Below are positions 1 through 11,161 of a stretch of 64,000 nucleotides of DNA, piece by piece (the stretch's first letter is position 1; every line of letters starts with the position of its first letter). This stretch comes from Anaeramoeba flamelloides. Taxonomy: Eukaryota > Metamonada > Anaeramoebidae. The translations under genes were made by a program, and so were the position numbers. The stretch lies in NCBI GenBank assembly GCA_027625915.1, contig JANTQA010000070.1, positions 8,871,001 to 8,935,000 on the forward strand. The letters are read 5' to 3'. The notes under the pieces are model-generated. The model was not told the origin of the DNA, ran no database searches, and saw nothing but the letters and a program-made list of their open reading frames with translations.

Positions 1-1650
1 TCCAAGGAGATCCATTTATTATCTATTTTATTTACTCTTATCCAACAATTTCTTTTATTGAAAATAATAATATTAACAAAACATTTTAAAATTTTTATAG
101 ATGATAGAATCTTAATTATAAAAGGAAATAAATATTATTAAAATAAAAAATTAAATTCAATATATTAAATTATTATTCAATTTCTATTAAAACATAATAA
201 AGATAAAAAAACCGTATCAAAAGATTTTAAAAAAAATTAAATATTTAGGTATTTATTTTGAAAAAATATCAAATATAGTTTATAATTTAAAAAAATCAAA
301 AAGAAACATACTACTCTAATCAATTATTTAACAACAATTTACTTCACAATAACTTATAAAGAAGATTATTAGAATCTTTTATATTAGGCCAGTTAACATA
401 TGGTTTAGAAATTTTTAATTATGAAATAACAAACCTTAAATTACTTAAATTCTTGGATTAATTCATATATCACTGAAATGTAAAATAAACCGAAATACAC
501 CAATTCTTATATACAAAACAGAATTTAAAATTGAAAATATAGTAATTTCGGTTAATAAAAAACAATTCAAATTCAAAAAAAAAAAAAATAAAACATTATC
601 TCTTCCTTATTTAGAAAAATTAATAAAATTCAATCAACGAACAAACAACAAAATCAATTGGAATCCAAAAGATTTAATGTAATTGAAAAAACAAATTCAT
701 AAATATACATTTAATGAATTATTGAATTCCAAATACTATAAATAACGTTAGGTTTACCAAAATTCAAAAGAATTGAGTAAAATCAAAGATTATGCTCAAT
801 TCTTTTAAATGTTTCGAAAATCACTATTATTTTTTTTTTAATTTCAGAAATTAAAAGAAAATTTTTGAAATTTTCTTTTTATTTCAAATTTAAAAAAAGC
901 ACTGGTAGGTTTTCTTGAGTTTTCTGTTTATTTAGAAAATCAATGAATTTTCGTTTGGTTTTTTTGAGTTTTCTATTTGTTGGGAAAATTGATGGATTTT
1001 CGTTAGGTTTTTTTTTACTTTAGAAATAAACCGAAAATTTATTAAAATTTTTTGTTTATTTCTAAGGTAAAAAAAACTCAAAAAAACCTAGAACACTTCA
1101 CAAATAAAATAGAAAACCTCAAAAAAACATAGAACACTTAACAAATAAAACACAAAATTTCAAGAAAACCTAGGAATTTGTCGACACTTGACTACATTTT
1201 ACTTCACCCCACAAAAATATTTCACAATAATAAAATATCAAAATTTTTTATTTAAAACTCAAAAATATTTAAGTTATCCATCAAGTTCAACAATCCGAAA
1301 ATTCAGAACATTTACTAATTGCCTAAATAGTTATTTTTCTCCAATAGATAAAAAACCAAACAAATTTTGCCCTGTATGCATAAAGTATGAACAGAAAAAG
1401 AAACTCGAAAATATTAATCATTTATTATGGGTAACTGTTCTTCTTATGAAAAAAATAGATTAATTTTTCTCAATAAATTAAAAGAAATAAATCTCAACGA
1501 ATAGATTTTAAACTGTGATAGTTTGAAATTATTTTCATTCATTATTATTCTGAAAACTATGATCTTACGTTTACATTTCTAAAAGGTAATTCAAGTCTAA
1601 AGGCAACTATAGTGTAATTTACACTTCATCAATAATAAAAAAAGAAAGAA
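1..1650 (+). mobile_element. LINE fragment, copy 1 (3' part, enters from left edge)
   Basis: This is the 3' half of a non-LTR retrotransposon whose 5' part lies outside the window. Around 240-300 the reading resembles KYLGIYFEK plus YNLKK, the palm segment after the catalytic motif of the better copy at 35641-37125. Near 1260-1460 it encodes a Cys/His finger (CPVC, then NINHLLW) typical of the C-terminus of LINE reverse transcriptases. The 3' end (about 1500-1640) matches the ends of the three other copies, finishing in an A-rich tail after 'cttcatcaataat'. Many stops interrupt it, so it is long dead. It carries an inserted multi-hairpin repeat at about 748-1193, at the same site as copy 4. 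Confidence 0.8.
748..1193. repeat. multi-hairpin repeat, copy i, inside LINE copy 1
   Basis: A run of consecutive palindromes interrupts the LINE. One hairpin pairs the two arms of 'aattcaaaagaattgag', a second pairs 'tttctttttatttc' with its complement, and a third is built from 'gagttttctatttatt' and 'aaataaaccgaaaattt' with their complements. The same modules recur at 21524-21905, 39734-40168 and 55335-56065. The outer edges resemble 'gacacttgacta', seen in other copies as 'gtcaagtgtagtcaagtacc'. There is no coding potential. Confidence 0.65.
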
Positions 1651-2704
1651 TTTTTTTTTTTTTAAAAAAACAAAACAAAAATTTGAAGAATTTTGAAAAA
1701 ATGATTCTGATCATAAAATCTAAAAATTTAATTTGAAAAGAGATTAGGATAAAACCACTCAAAACATTTTATAATGGGTTTATAAAGTAAAACAACATTT
1801 TTTTTAAATAATTTATAATGAAAAATTACAATTTAGATCAAAAAATAGTTTATTTTTCTGATTTTTACTTGATCAAATTTTAAAAGTTTCCCCTTTTTAA
1901 TGAGTTGGGTTGGTAATGATCCATTAGCTAATTTAACCATTTTTTTTAAAAAATTAATTAAGACTGTTTTTTTTCATTGAGAATTTTATAAAAATTACAA
2001 TCAAAAGATATTAAGTATTCAAAAGACTCAAAATTCCCTTACCAGTTGATATGAAAAAACGTATGTTGACCTATCACAAGTCATCATTAATTTTACGCAA
2101 TTTTTGAATTTATAAACTTTACTAATAAAATTGAAAGAATAAATTCATTTAACACCAATTAATTTTAGATTTTATACTTTCCTTATTATATTACTTTCGA
2201 AAATTTTTTAATGCCCTGGTTTAATTTCTAAAGTTTTTTTTTTTTTTTTTTTTGATAATATAATTTTTTTTTGGTTGTACAAAATTAACAAAACATTAGA
2301 AAAAAGAAAAGGATGTAAAAATATATTATATTTTTATTATAAAATTTATTCTTATTGTTATGTATGTTAACTGACATATTAAAACATGGATGAATATAAT
2401 TTAATTTCCTTTGTGTTTTTTTTTTTTTTTGATATTATTATTATTGATTTTTAATTATATTTATCAATATAAATAAAAGTATTTGTTGAAAAAAAAAAAT
2501 CAAAACAGTAAATATTATCAAAAATATATTGAATCATTTGTTTTTAAAATTAATTCCAAAGTAAGATTTAAAAAATAACAAGCCCCCGAAAATAAATAAA
2601 AACGAATATATAAATATATCTATTATTAATTTTCGAAATAATTATTTGCATTAAAGAAAAAAATGATTGATAAATAATTCATTATAATTTTGATATTATC
2701 TGTT
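1651..2704. other. intergenic, nothing recognised
   Basis: AT-rich DNA with long T and A runs (for example about 2231-2253). No credible exon, RNA gene or repeat-family member was seen. Confidence 0.5.
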
Positions 2705-3268
2705 TTAATATGATTCGGACTCGTCAGGATTTAAATTTATATTGAGAGAATTATCGTATTCTTTATTTTTAAATCTATTTTGGTTTTTAAATATCAAAAT
2801 TATTAATGATAGAGAAGGGAAAAGTTGAAACATATTATTTATAAAATATGGCCAGATGGTGTATTTGGAAGATAACCATGCTAATCGTGAATTATCACCA
2901 ATCTTTTTACTAATAATAAAATATAATACAAACAAACAAATCAATATCAATATTACTCCAACCAAAATTAATACATTGATAATCCCCCTTACAATTTTGG
3001 CAATATCTATATCAGAATTCACTGGGAAATTTTTTTTAAATCGATAAGCTAATCTAAAACTAAAAACTGCTGTGACCAAATCGAAAATAAGTATCACTGA
3101 ATCGGCAGTGCCTATAAAAATTCGCTGTGTTTGATTTTGAGTTTCAATCATCGCCATAGTTAAACCTATCAAGATAAAAAAAAAAAATCCAATAACTATA
3201 CCACATCTCACCCATAATTTTTTTATATTTTTTTCATCATAATTTATATCTGATAAACTAAAGTACAT
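2705..3268 (-). CDS. partial THH1/TOM1/TOM3-like multi-membrane protein (C-terminal half)
   Basis: The 187-residue reading frame holds four hydrophobic segments at about residues 21-43, 52-74, 88-118 and 142-160, followed by a short polar, acidic tail (NLNPDESESY). The order of segments and loops (a basic FRLAYRFKKNFPV loop, then two more membrane segments) matches by memory the second half of the seven-helix THH1/TOM1/TOM3 (DUF1084) family, membrane proteins of endomembranes. The first three helices are missing. The frame begins just after a T-run and a possible AG acceptor, so it is probably a last exon rather than a complete gene. A related N-terminal half lies upstream at 5475-5908. The two overlap in the family's fourth helix, so simple splicing of one to the other would duplicate that helix. 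They may be two separate gene remnants. Confidence 0.5.
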   Translation of the reverse strand: MYFSLSDINYDEKNIKKLWVRCGIVIGFFFFILIGLTMAMIETQNQTQRIFIGTADSVILIFDLVTAVFSFRLAYRFKKNFPVNSDIDIAKIVRGIINVLILVGVILILICLFVLYFIISKKIGDNSRLAWLSSKYTIWPYFINNMFQLFPSLSLIILIFKNQNRFKNKEYDNSLNINLNPDESESY

Positions 3269-5474
3269 TTGATATCTATTTTTTTTTTTTTTTAGATTTG
3301 AAAAAGTGAAAAGAATGAAAAGAAAGAGAAGAATAAAAAGAATAATAAGTTATAAGTAAATACAATTTTTAACTTTGTTTGTGGCATTTTAGATTAAACC
3401 TAGGATAAAACTGAACATTTAGTTTTAAAGATCAAATTCACAATGAAAAAAAAGAGAAAGAAAAAATTTTAAATGAAAATTATAAATAGAAAATTCGATT
3501 TTTTCATTTATTTAGTCATTAAATAAGAAAAATGTAGAATATTCCAAGCAATTTCCCAAGTAGATAATTCGAAATAAAAGATCAATTATTAATGTTTTAT
3601 TGTTCTTTAAATAAAAAAATTACTGTTTTGGAATAAACTTTATAAAGAAAAAAAATTCAAAACTTATAGCTAAAATCACCTATTTTTCTCATTTTATTTC
3701 AACTGTTTAAAAAAGTTTTCAGAATCATTATTTTAATTAATAATTCATTGGTTTTTTTTATCTTACAATGAACTGTATTTATAGGAATAAAGTTATTTTT
3801 TTTGAAGGATAAGCTAATAAAAATGATCAAAAATTGCCACTTTTCTCAGAATATTTATTTTGGTTATTTCTTGAAAAAAGATCTTTCGTTAATAATACTC
3901 TACTTATTTAGAGTATTTTTGAATTTTATTTTTTGTTTTATCATGTAAATGGCCCATTTCTTGAAAAAGTCTCGAAATATTAAAAAAGGAAGGGGCAGCT
4001 GGATAGAAGATATGCGAATTTTCTCTAGAACAAATTTGGAAAGTTATTAATTTTTTTAAAAAAAAAATTGGTGTTTTAAATCGATTGTTGTTAATTTGAA
4101 AATTTATTTTGAGATTTTAAAAGGGATGAGGAAATAACTTTACAAAAATGTTTTTTTAGTTGGAGGCAATTACCTTTAAAATTTTTATTAAGAATTCAAA
4201 AATTTGTCTAGCTAGAATGATCCAAACTGAATAAAAAAAACTTTTCAAAGAATTTTTTTTATTTTATTTTTATATTGTAAATTAATTTTTTTTCCTTAAA
4301 TATCCTCACAATTTCAACGAAAAATAACAAATACAATTTAACTCATTGCTTCTAAAATGGGAGATAGATTTTTATTTCTGGGTGTTATAAATATCTGCCG
4401 ATCAAGAAAAATATATTACCATTCGAGAAAAAAAGTTCAACACAATTTTTAATAGGTAACCTTATTGAAAACAAAAAGTAAAATCAATTAAAAAGAAGAA
4501 ATTAATTAGCTTCAAAGAATAATTCATTAGATTATTTTCAATTGACTAAATAAAACAAATTTAAATCCCCTTGAATTAAAAATCCCAATGTTCGGTTTTG
4601 GGGATTCTCAAAAATACTGCTATTTTCCAATTAATAAATGAAACTTTTTATTTTAATTTTCAAGAAGAATCTTATTTATTATGTCTACAATCAAATCTGC
4701 AGAGATAAAATTTTGTCTTAGAGTTAATTAAGGAAGTTTAATTTGTTGTCTAAAAAAATAATTTCTAAACGATGTTGTAAAAGATCTTTGGATTTTCTTC
4801 AACTTATAAACGAGAAAAATATTTGAAGAATGTGAACTAAAAATTTTCAGTTTTTAATTGGAAAATAAGAGTAGTTAATTTTTTCAACAAAATTTTCATG
4901 ATTGATCAATCAAAGAACATCCCTATTACCAAAAGATAGTACTAGAAAAACTGTTATTGTGCAGATACCTCCATTTTGTCTTGAACCATTGATTTTGTCT
5001 TTTATTAATTCATCTTATTTTTGGTTTTCAGGTTTTTTAATGTTCCCAATTAAAACCGGTGTTGATCTTTTTTTCACGAAAGGTTGCTTCTTTTCTCAAA
5101 TTCATTTAAATAACTGCCGATAACCAATCAACAATTTTTTTTTAATCAAGAATTCTTCCTTGATCGTCACCCGATATCAAACAAAAACAGTTTTGCTTTA
5201 CTTGAAAATTTGTATTTTTCTTTTCTTTTTTTTTGTCTGCTAATAATAGAATGAAAAATCTAAAGTTTGATCAACTTAAATCTTGAATAGGATTTAATAG
5301 GAAATTGAATGGCTTTAGAATCGTTTTTTTGGTAGTATTTTTTTGGGTTTCTTTATTTTTATCATTTGCCTTTCGACAAAATCTTTTTGATTCGAACAAT
5401 ATTTTTTTTTGTTGATTTGAAAAAAGGAAAAATATTTTGAGAAAAGAAGAAAAAAACAAGGAAAAAGAGGTTAC
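3269..5474. other. intergenic or long intron, no clear exon
   Basis: About 2.2 kb of AT-rich DNA separates the two THH1/TOM1/TOM3-like pieces. A diverged segment at about 4260-4440 resembles 11740-11900 (shared core 'ataaatat' followed by 'aaaaatat' motifs), suggesting an old dispersed repeat. Short open frames at 4902-5123 and 5271-5459 show no recognisable domain. Confidence 0.4.
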
Positions 5475-5908
5475 AAGGAAATTAAGATCACAAGAAACCC
5501 TGAGTTAATAAAAAAATCTGATAACCCGCCACACATAAAGGTTGAAGGTTTCATCTTATCGGAATTTGGCTTTTTCGCTTCAATAAGTATTATTATTTCC
5601 AAAAGCACAAAAAAAAAACACCCACAGATCATGAAAACATAAACAACCTGATAGGAAAATTTGTTGTTCAAATCAAAAATGTCAATAATTTGGGAAAAAA
5701 GAAAGTAATTGAATAACAAAATAAAAAAAGTTTAATGGTGGGGAATTAAGAAGGAAAAGAAAAGGAAAAAAATATTTACAATACGGTGATCAAAAATCAG
5801 CTTCTTTGCTAATTGAATAAGTTGTGACAAGCAGAATATTAAAAAAATAGCATACAAAACCAAGGAAATTATTGAAAGTGCTATTGATTGGGCGAATAAG
5901 GTGTCCAT
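5475..5908 (-). CDS. partial THH1/TOM1/TOM3-like multi-membrane protein (N-terminal half)
   Basis: Two pieces read as one frame. The first (5780-5908) starts MDTLFAQSIAL and contains one membrane helix. The second (5475-5647) contains two more helices and the loop KKPNSDKMKPS, placed like the charged loop between helices three and four of THH1/TOM1/TOM3 proteins. Between them an in-frame TAA occurs, and a possible GT-AG intron of 132 bp (5648-5779) would remove it. Removing that stretch also removes a hydrophobic segment that would be helix two, so either the gene is a pseudogene with one nonsense codon or the intron model is wrong. A donor-like GTAACC follows at 5474. I start at ATG 5908 because upstream sequence has only a TTG. 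The rest of the gene is not obvious unless it is the piece at 2705-3268. Confidence 0.45.
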
Positions 5909-7747
5909 AACTTTTGAGGGTTTTGGGTTGTTCAAAAAAAAAAGTTAAATCTCAAAAAATGAAAAGAAAAAATACAAAAATGAACTTTCTGTGAAAAAAA
6001 AATAATTAAAGTTAGGAAAATCGTCTCACTAATTACAATTGTTTTTATCATTTTGTTATTTTTTTTTTTGTGAAAAAATTCATTTTTAGTTCCTTTGAAC
6101 CTTATTAAAATCTTGTTCAAGATTTAAAAATTATTAAAATTTTCGTTTAAAAATTTAGAAAAAAGAAATATTATCGTTCACTATTTGAGAAGATACTCTG
6201 CAAAAAAAAGTATTCGTCTCTCATACAATACCCAACCAACCAAAATTTCAAACATCTTTTTTGTGATCTTTGAAGTTTTGTAAAAAAAAATATCAATTTC
6301 GAATAATAGACGAATATTTTTGTGCTAAAGGTAAGTTATTAACATTTCTTGTTTTGATATTGTTCTGTAAAAATTACCTTCATTTAAGGTAGTTGATTAC
6401 AAAAAGATATTTTACCTTTTAAACAAAAACTGGAGGGAACACATAATTTTTGAAATCTCTTCAGTCTCTTACTTGAAAAGTCTTTGAAAAAGAAAAAAAG
6501 AAAGTTTCGGAAAATTGTGTAACAATTTTTTCGAAAGTATTTTCTAAATACGGATAAAATTTATAATTTTCTTCAATCTTTAAGCTCCCCCTCTTGATTG
6601 TTTATATTGTAAACTTTAGTCATGTGAACTCTTTAATTTAACTATTTCGAGAAGTAGGTTAATTCATTTCAATTAGTCTTAAATGATGAAATCTATCCTC
6701 TAAAGCAAAAGAATTATTCAATAAAAGGTAACTTATTAACTTTTTTAAAAAAAGTACTTTTTTCTATCGGTCAACATAACATTTAAGGACACCAATAAAA
6801 TAATTATTTCACCTCTTTATTTTAGGAATAGATTGATCTTGGAGAGAAAAAGTATCAAAATCAAATTTTGTACTTTTTTTTGATGAATTTTTATGATTTT
6901 ATTTTCTTTTTTTCCCTCACATTTGTAAGCTTTTGATTTAACTTCTAGGTGTATGATTTGTTTGGTTAATAAATAAATATAATCTCTGAAAAGGAAAAGT
7001 TTTTTCAATTTTAAAAAAAAGAAACAAGTGTACTGAATGATTTGATTGAAATTAATAATTTCAATTGTATAAAAATTTTTAATACTCATCAAGAATGAAA
7101 AAACAATTGTTAAAAAGATTTTAATATAAAACAGAACCAAAAGGGAAAAATTTTGAAAATTTTATTATTCTCATATTTTTCTGATCAATAGGGATTCAAA
7201 ATTAGGATTTTTCAAAATAAACTCCATTTCAAAAATTGTGACTCACCTGAAATAATAAATTGAAAAAAACAAAAAATATAGTCACGAGTATTCAAGAAAA
7301 ATTAATATGTAAATCTAATTCATAATTCACTTTTAAATTATTCTACATATATAAAAATCTGGTATTTTAAAAATTAAAAAAAAAAAAAATCAAAAAACAG
7401 GAAAAAAAGTTAGTCAAATTTTTGAAATGAGCATTATTTATTTTGTATAACTGGACTCTCAATGAAAAAGAGTTATAAAAAGATTTTTTTTTTCACAATT
7501 TAGGAATTCGGGCAAACAAGAGGAACTAAAAACTCCTCCCTAAAACAATAAAAAAAAAAAAAAAAGATTTTTTTTGTGAATTTATAAATTCATTTTAAAA
7601 GACATTACACAGTCTCAATTTTCTTTATAATTATTTTTCTTTTTAAAAATCTTTTTTTTTTTGTCAAATTTTATTCTTTAAAAAAAAAAAGTATCAAAAA
7701 AAAAAAAAAAAAAAGAACAAGAAAAAAAAAAAACTAAAAAAATTTCT

Positions 7748-7781
<34 letters not shown>

Positions 7782-8039
7782 ACAAATTTGAAAAAGCAAA
7801 ACAAAAATTTACAAAATTAGAAAAAATGATTCTGATCCTAAAAATTGATTATAAACTCTATTTAAAAATGATTGGCCGATTTAAAATCAAATTTAAAAGA
7901 AAAATATTACAAATAATTGAATAAATCTATGATAATATAAAAATTTCGATTTTAATATTCAGTACTATACTCAAGAGATATTTATTTTTTGTCTAAAAAT
8001 AAAAGAAAGAAAAATAAAAAAAAACTGTTAAAAAAAATT
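5909..8039. other. intergenic, A/T-tract rich
   Basis: No domain-bearing frame was found. The 107-residue open frame at 6817-7140 (minus) is almost entirely Phe/Ile/Lys/Leu and looks like a chance frame. From about 7370 to 7790 the strand is dominated by long A runs, including an uninterrupted tract near 7750-7780. Confidence 0.5.
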
Positions 8040-8357
8040 GGGCCATTTATTATGAAAGAAGCATTACATGAAAAATAGAAATTTTAAAAAAGTAATAAAA
8101 CCCATTTATCGATTCTCCTCCCATTTGAAAAACGAAATCTAATCTCTTTTTCATATTTGAAACCATTTTTTTCATTAATTTATCTGATACTTTTTTCCAA
8201 TTTTTCATTTTCATTTTCCATTTGAACAAAATACTCTGGAAAAAATAACAAAGAGAAAAAATGATTTATTTTCAAACTTTTCATTTTGAGGGAAAATCTT
8301 CAAGACAATACAAATACAATTCAAAATTTAAATATAAATGGGACATTTATTATGAAA
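8040..8357 (-). repeat. about 320-bp element with direct terminal repeats, copy B
   Basis: This segment is close to the reverse complement of 46215-46533, with similarity over the whole length. Both ends carry the same 18-bp direct repeat: 'gggccatttattatgaaa' at 8040 and 'gggacatttattatgaaa' at 8340. Inside, on the minus strand, a short frame ends GGESINGFY and then runs on. The matching frame in the other copy ends at the same Tyr. Differences between the copies fall largely in first and second codon positions, so the frame does not look protein-constrained. The size and direct repeats do not fit a hairpin MITE. Confidence 0.7.
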
Positions 8358-8953
8358 TTTAGTTATTTTTTTAATAAGAAATTGTCACAAACCCTCAAAA
8401 TAACTTCCATTGGCACCATAAAGTTAGTTAAAATTTTTGAACAATTTTTTAGAATTAATACATGTCACACAAATTTTATAGTTAATACCACTTGAATTGA
8501 AAAAAAATAAAAAAAAAAATAATAAACAATCCAAAAAAAATTTTTTTTTACAAATAATAACCATTAAAGTCAAATTATTGTTGTTTTGATTATTTCTAAA
8601 TTTGGTATTTATGGTTGTATTTTAATTTTAAAATTCCAGACCAATTTCAATTTGGATGTTTATTTTAAAATAGAGCATAAAATAGTAATTAGATGAGAAA
8701 ACAACATATTTTACTACCGTTTTATCATTTTAATCTATTTTTAACATTTCTTTCCATTTGTAATTTTTCTCTTCAAGAAGGGAAAATTAAGCATCCCCAC
8801 TACTTAAATTTATATTACAAATTTTAGAGATATCTAATTCATAAGAAAATATCATTTGAAATAGAAAAAAAAATAATTTACTTTTTTGGAAATATCTTTT
8901 AACAAAAAAAAATAAAAAACCAAATTATAAAAAAATAGATATATTGGGTTAAT
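8358..8953. other. intergenic downstream of the VPS9 gene
   Basis: AT-rich 3' flank of the minus-strand gene at 8954-11161. Several AATAAA-like strings are present, but none can be singled out as the polyadenylation signal. Confidence 0.4.
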
Positions 8954-11161
8954 TTATTTTAAAGTTTTTAAATGTTCAATTGCTATCGAAAAGGAAACAA
9001 AATAATATCCATATTCGTTTTGCATTTCGGTTTTATCGGAAAAAGCTGTTAAAAACTCTGCTTGTGATTTCAAGTTTGTGATCTTACTTTTGATCATTAC
9101 GAATTCCAATATGGGTAAGAAATCGTCTGCAGCTAAATACATTTCCTTGTTTGGCTTGCTACATTCGTCTTTCACTGTTTGGAAAATTGAATTTGATGTT
9201 TTGAGTATCACTTGGAATTTTTCAGAGGGCAATTTTTTCGCATTCAACGAACTTAAAATTTGGGAAGAATGGCAAAATTGTGATTGTGGTTGGAATTTTT
9301 TGGGGATTTGAAAGAAGTCCTGGCGCTTGTTGGACAAATTTTGGATGGACTTATTAATGATGTTATCCAACCCCTGGTATTTAATTTCAAACTTATTAAT
9401 AATTTTCTCATAAAGTGGCTCAATTATGATTTTTTCCAATGTTTCATTGATCGATCTTTCAATTTTGAATTTCAGCGATCGTTCTAATTTGGCTTGTGAA
9501 TCGCGGTTGTCTTTTTTCCCCTCGGTTTGGAGCAATTTTTCAAGGATTTCGTTGCCATGTTTCCGGATAATGTATTCCCGATATTGATCGACACCTGCCC
9601 GGATGCTTTTAGCAAATTTTTCCACATTATCAAGTTTTTGATTGGAAACAAAGCTGTTGAGTTTCCTTAAAGCCAAAGATTCGCCTTTACTAAAAATGGC
9701 GTTTTTGACTTCGATTTTTAATCTCTCACCTATTTCACGGTTTGTTAACATCAGGATTGTCCGATTAAGAGGTGTTTGGTTTGTCTCGTTTTCTTTTTTG
9801 AGATAGAGTTGAATGTTACTTAATGACTGCCCCTGAATTGGCAAATTTGTTAAGGTTTTCACAAAGGTATTATTAATTTCAAAGTTATTTGTATTTTGAA
9901 AAATGTTCTGATTTTTGTTTTTTTTTAGCAAGATCCTTTTTTTTTTCTTTTGTTTGTTTTTTCGTTTCATAAAGCTTCCTTTAATTGGAAAACTTTTTTT
10001 GGACTTTTTTTGCTTATTATTTTGTACATCTTTTTCCTTATCTTTATTTTTCTTTTCTTGTTTTTGTTTTTGTTCTTGTTTTTGTTTTTGTTTTTGTTTT
10101 TGTTGTGTTTTATGCTCTTTTTCCTTGTTTTTTTTTTGATGAGACAATTCTTCTGAATCAGAATCCAAGTCGTCACTTGAACAAAAGTATTCGCTTGAAT
10201 GAGAAACAGACTTCTTTCCAGAAATTAACCAACCTTCTTCTTCGTAGTCATCCCCATAATCCAATCCCTTGATGGGCTTCAATAGACTATGGCCAAAACT
10301 CCAAGAGTTGTCCTCTTTAGCCTGATCGGTTTTACTCTTCTTCTCAGAATCAGAATCAGAATCAGAAGTAGAACTCTCGCCACTGAAGTTACTCTCTAAT
10401 TTTTGATTAGTGCTTTGCTCTGTTACACTCCCCTGACTAGATTCGTCTTCGCTGTATTCACTATCTTGACTATCTTCACTAGACCCACGAGAGTCACTTC
10501 CACTCTTGACAAAATAGCCAAAGCCCTCAAAGGTTGTGTTTATTAAATTTGTCATACTTATCCTCTTTGTTTCAACTTCAGGTTCAAATAAATCAAGGAA
10601 GGTGTTGCTCAAGGAAAAATTTGAGAAATTTGCAAAATCTTGTGAAAATAATTGTTTTTTTTCGCTTAATGATGTGGGGTTTAATTTCGCCTGGCACCTT
10701 TCTCCAATTTCAGTGGCTAAGTGCATAACAGTATAGTCGCCATTTGACTCATAGGATTTTTTGATATTGTCAATGTAAGTCAAGCTCAGAACAGATTGCG
10801 AAACACACACTTTTTGGATCTGGTCGTAAAGATGTAATTTCTTCAAAATCCGTTTGTTCACTCGTTTGCTGTTCCTCGGCTTATCTCTGAAGTCTACCAA
10901 GCCTATCGGCTTTAAGAGCAAGATTCTTTTTTGTGGCTTACGAACAGTCGCGTGCTTTAAAACAGGATACTCGACATCACCTATCGACTGAAGAATTGTA
11001 GTGTGCTTATTTCGTAATTTGATAGTTTCTTTGTTTTTGATCTTCTGTTGGTTAGTTCTTGAAAAAATTACCCACTCCATTACCAAAATGTAAAATTTGC
11101 TTGAGAAAAAATAAAAACAAAGATTTTGAGAAAATAATTGATCCTTGATGTATTGCGCCAT
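8954..11161 (-). CDS. VPS9-domain protein, probable Rab5-family guanine nucleotide exchange factor
   Basis: The 735-residue protein ends in a VPS9 domain. The helical part at about residues 560-640 includes IIIEPLYEKIINKF, and the core at 674-735 begins MYLAADDFLPILEF, with the family's Asp (D679/D680) and Pro (P683). The last helix is EYGYYFVSFSIAIEHLKTL. VPS9 domains catalyse GDP release from Rab5/Rab21 GTPases on early endosomes. In Rabex-5 the last helix carries Tyr and Thr contacts; here the Tyr pair is kept but Val stands at the Thr position, if my recalled alignment is right. The middle (about 225-410) is Ser/Asp/Glu-rich and then Lys/Gln-rich low complexity, probably disordered. No second domain (ubiquitin-binding finger, Ras-association, SH2) is recognisable. 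The frame is uninterrupted. The start at 11161 is the first Met, though a later one (MEWVIF, about residue 28) could be used. Confidence 0.8.
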   Translation of the reverse strand: MAQYIKDQLFSQNLCFYFFSSKFYILVMEWVIFSRTNQQKIKNKETIKLRNKHTTILQSIGDVEYPVLKHATVRKPQKRILLLKPIGLVDFRDKPRNSKRVNKRILKKLHLYDQIQKVCVSQSVLSLTYIDNIKKSYESNGDYTVMHLATEIGERCQAKLNPTSLSEKKQLFSQDFANFSNFSLSNTFLDLFEPEVETKRISMTNLINTTFEGFGYFVKSGSDSRGSSEDSQDSEYSEDESSQGSVTEQSTNQKLESNFSGESSTSDSDSDSEKKSKTDQAKEDNSWSFGHSLLKPIKGLDYGDDYEEEGWLISGKKSVSHSSEYFCSSDDLDSDSEELSHQKKNKEKEHKTQQKQKQKQKQEQKQKQEKKNKDKEKDVQNNKQKKSKKSFPIKGSFMKRKNKQKKKKRILLKKNKNQNIFQNTNNFEINNTFVKTLTNLPIQGQSLSNIQLYLKKENETNQTPLNRTILMLTNREIGERLKIEVKNAIFSKGESLALRKLNSFVSNQKLDNVEKFAKSIRAGVDQYREYIIRKHGNEILEKLLQTEGKKDNRDSQAKLERSLKFKIERSINETLEKIIIEPLYEKIINKFEIKYQGLDNIINKSIQNLSNKRQDFFQIPKKFQPQSQFCHSSQILSSLNAKKLPSEKFQVILKTSNSIFQTVKDECSKPNKEMYLAADDFLPILEFVMIKSKITNLKSQAEFLTAFSDKTEMQNEYGYYFVSFSIAIEHLKTLK

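Noticed and set aside
6817-7140. 107-residue minus-strand open frame
   Set aside because: Composed almost only of Phe, Ile, Leu, Lys and Asn, with no domain, and lies in extreme AT-rich DNA; expected by chance here.
9915-10272. Plus-strand Phe/Cys-rich frames opposite the VPS9 gene
   Set aside because: Antisense shadows of the Lys/Gln-rich low-complexity segment.
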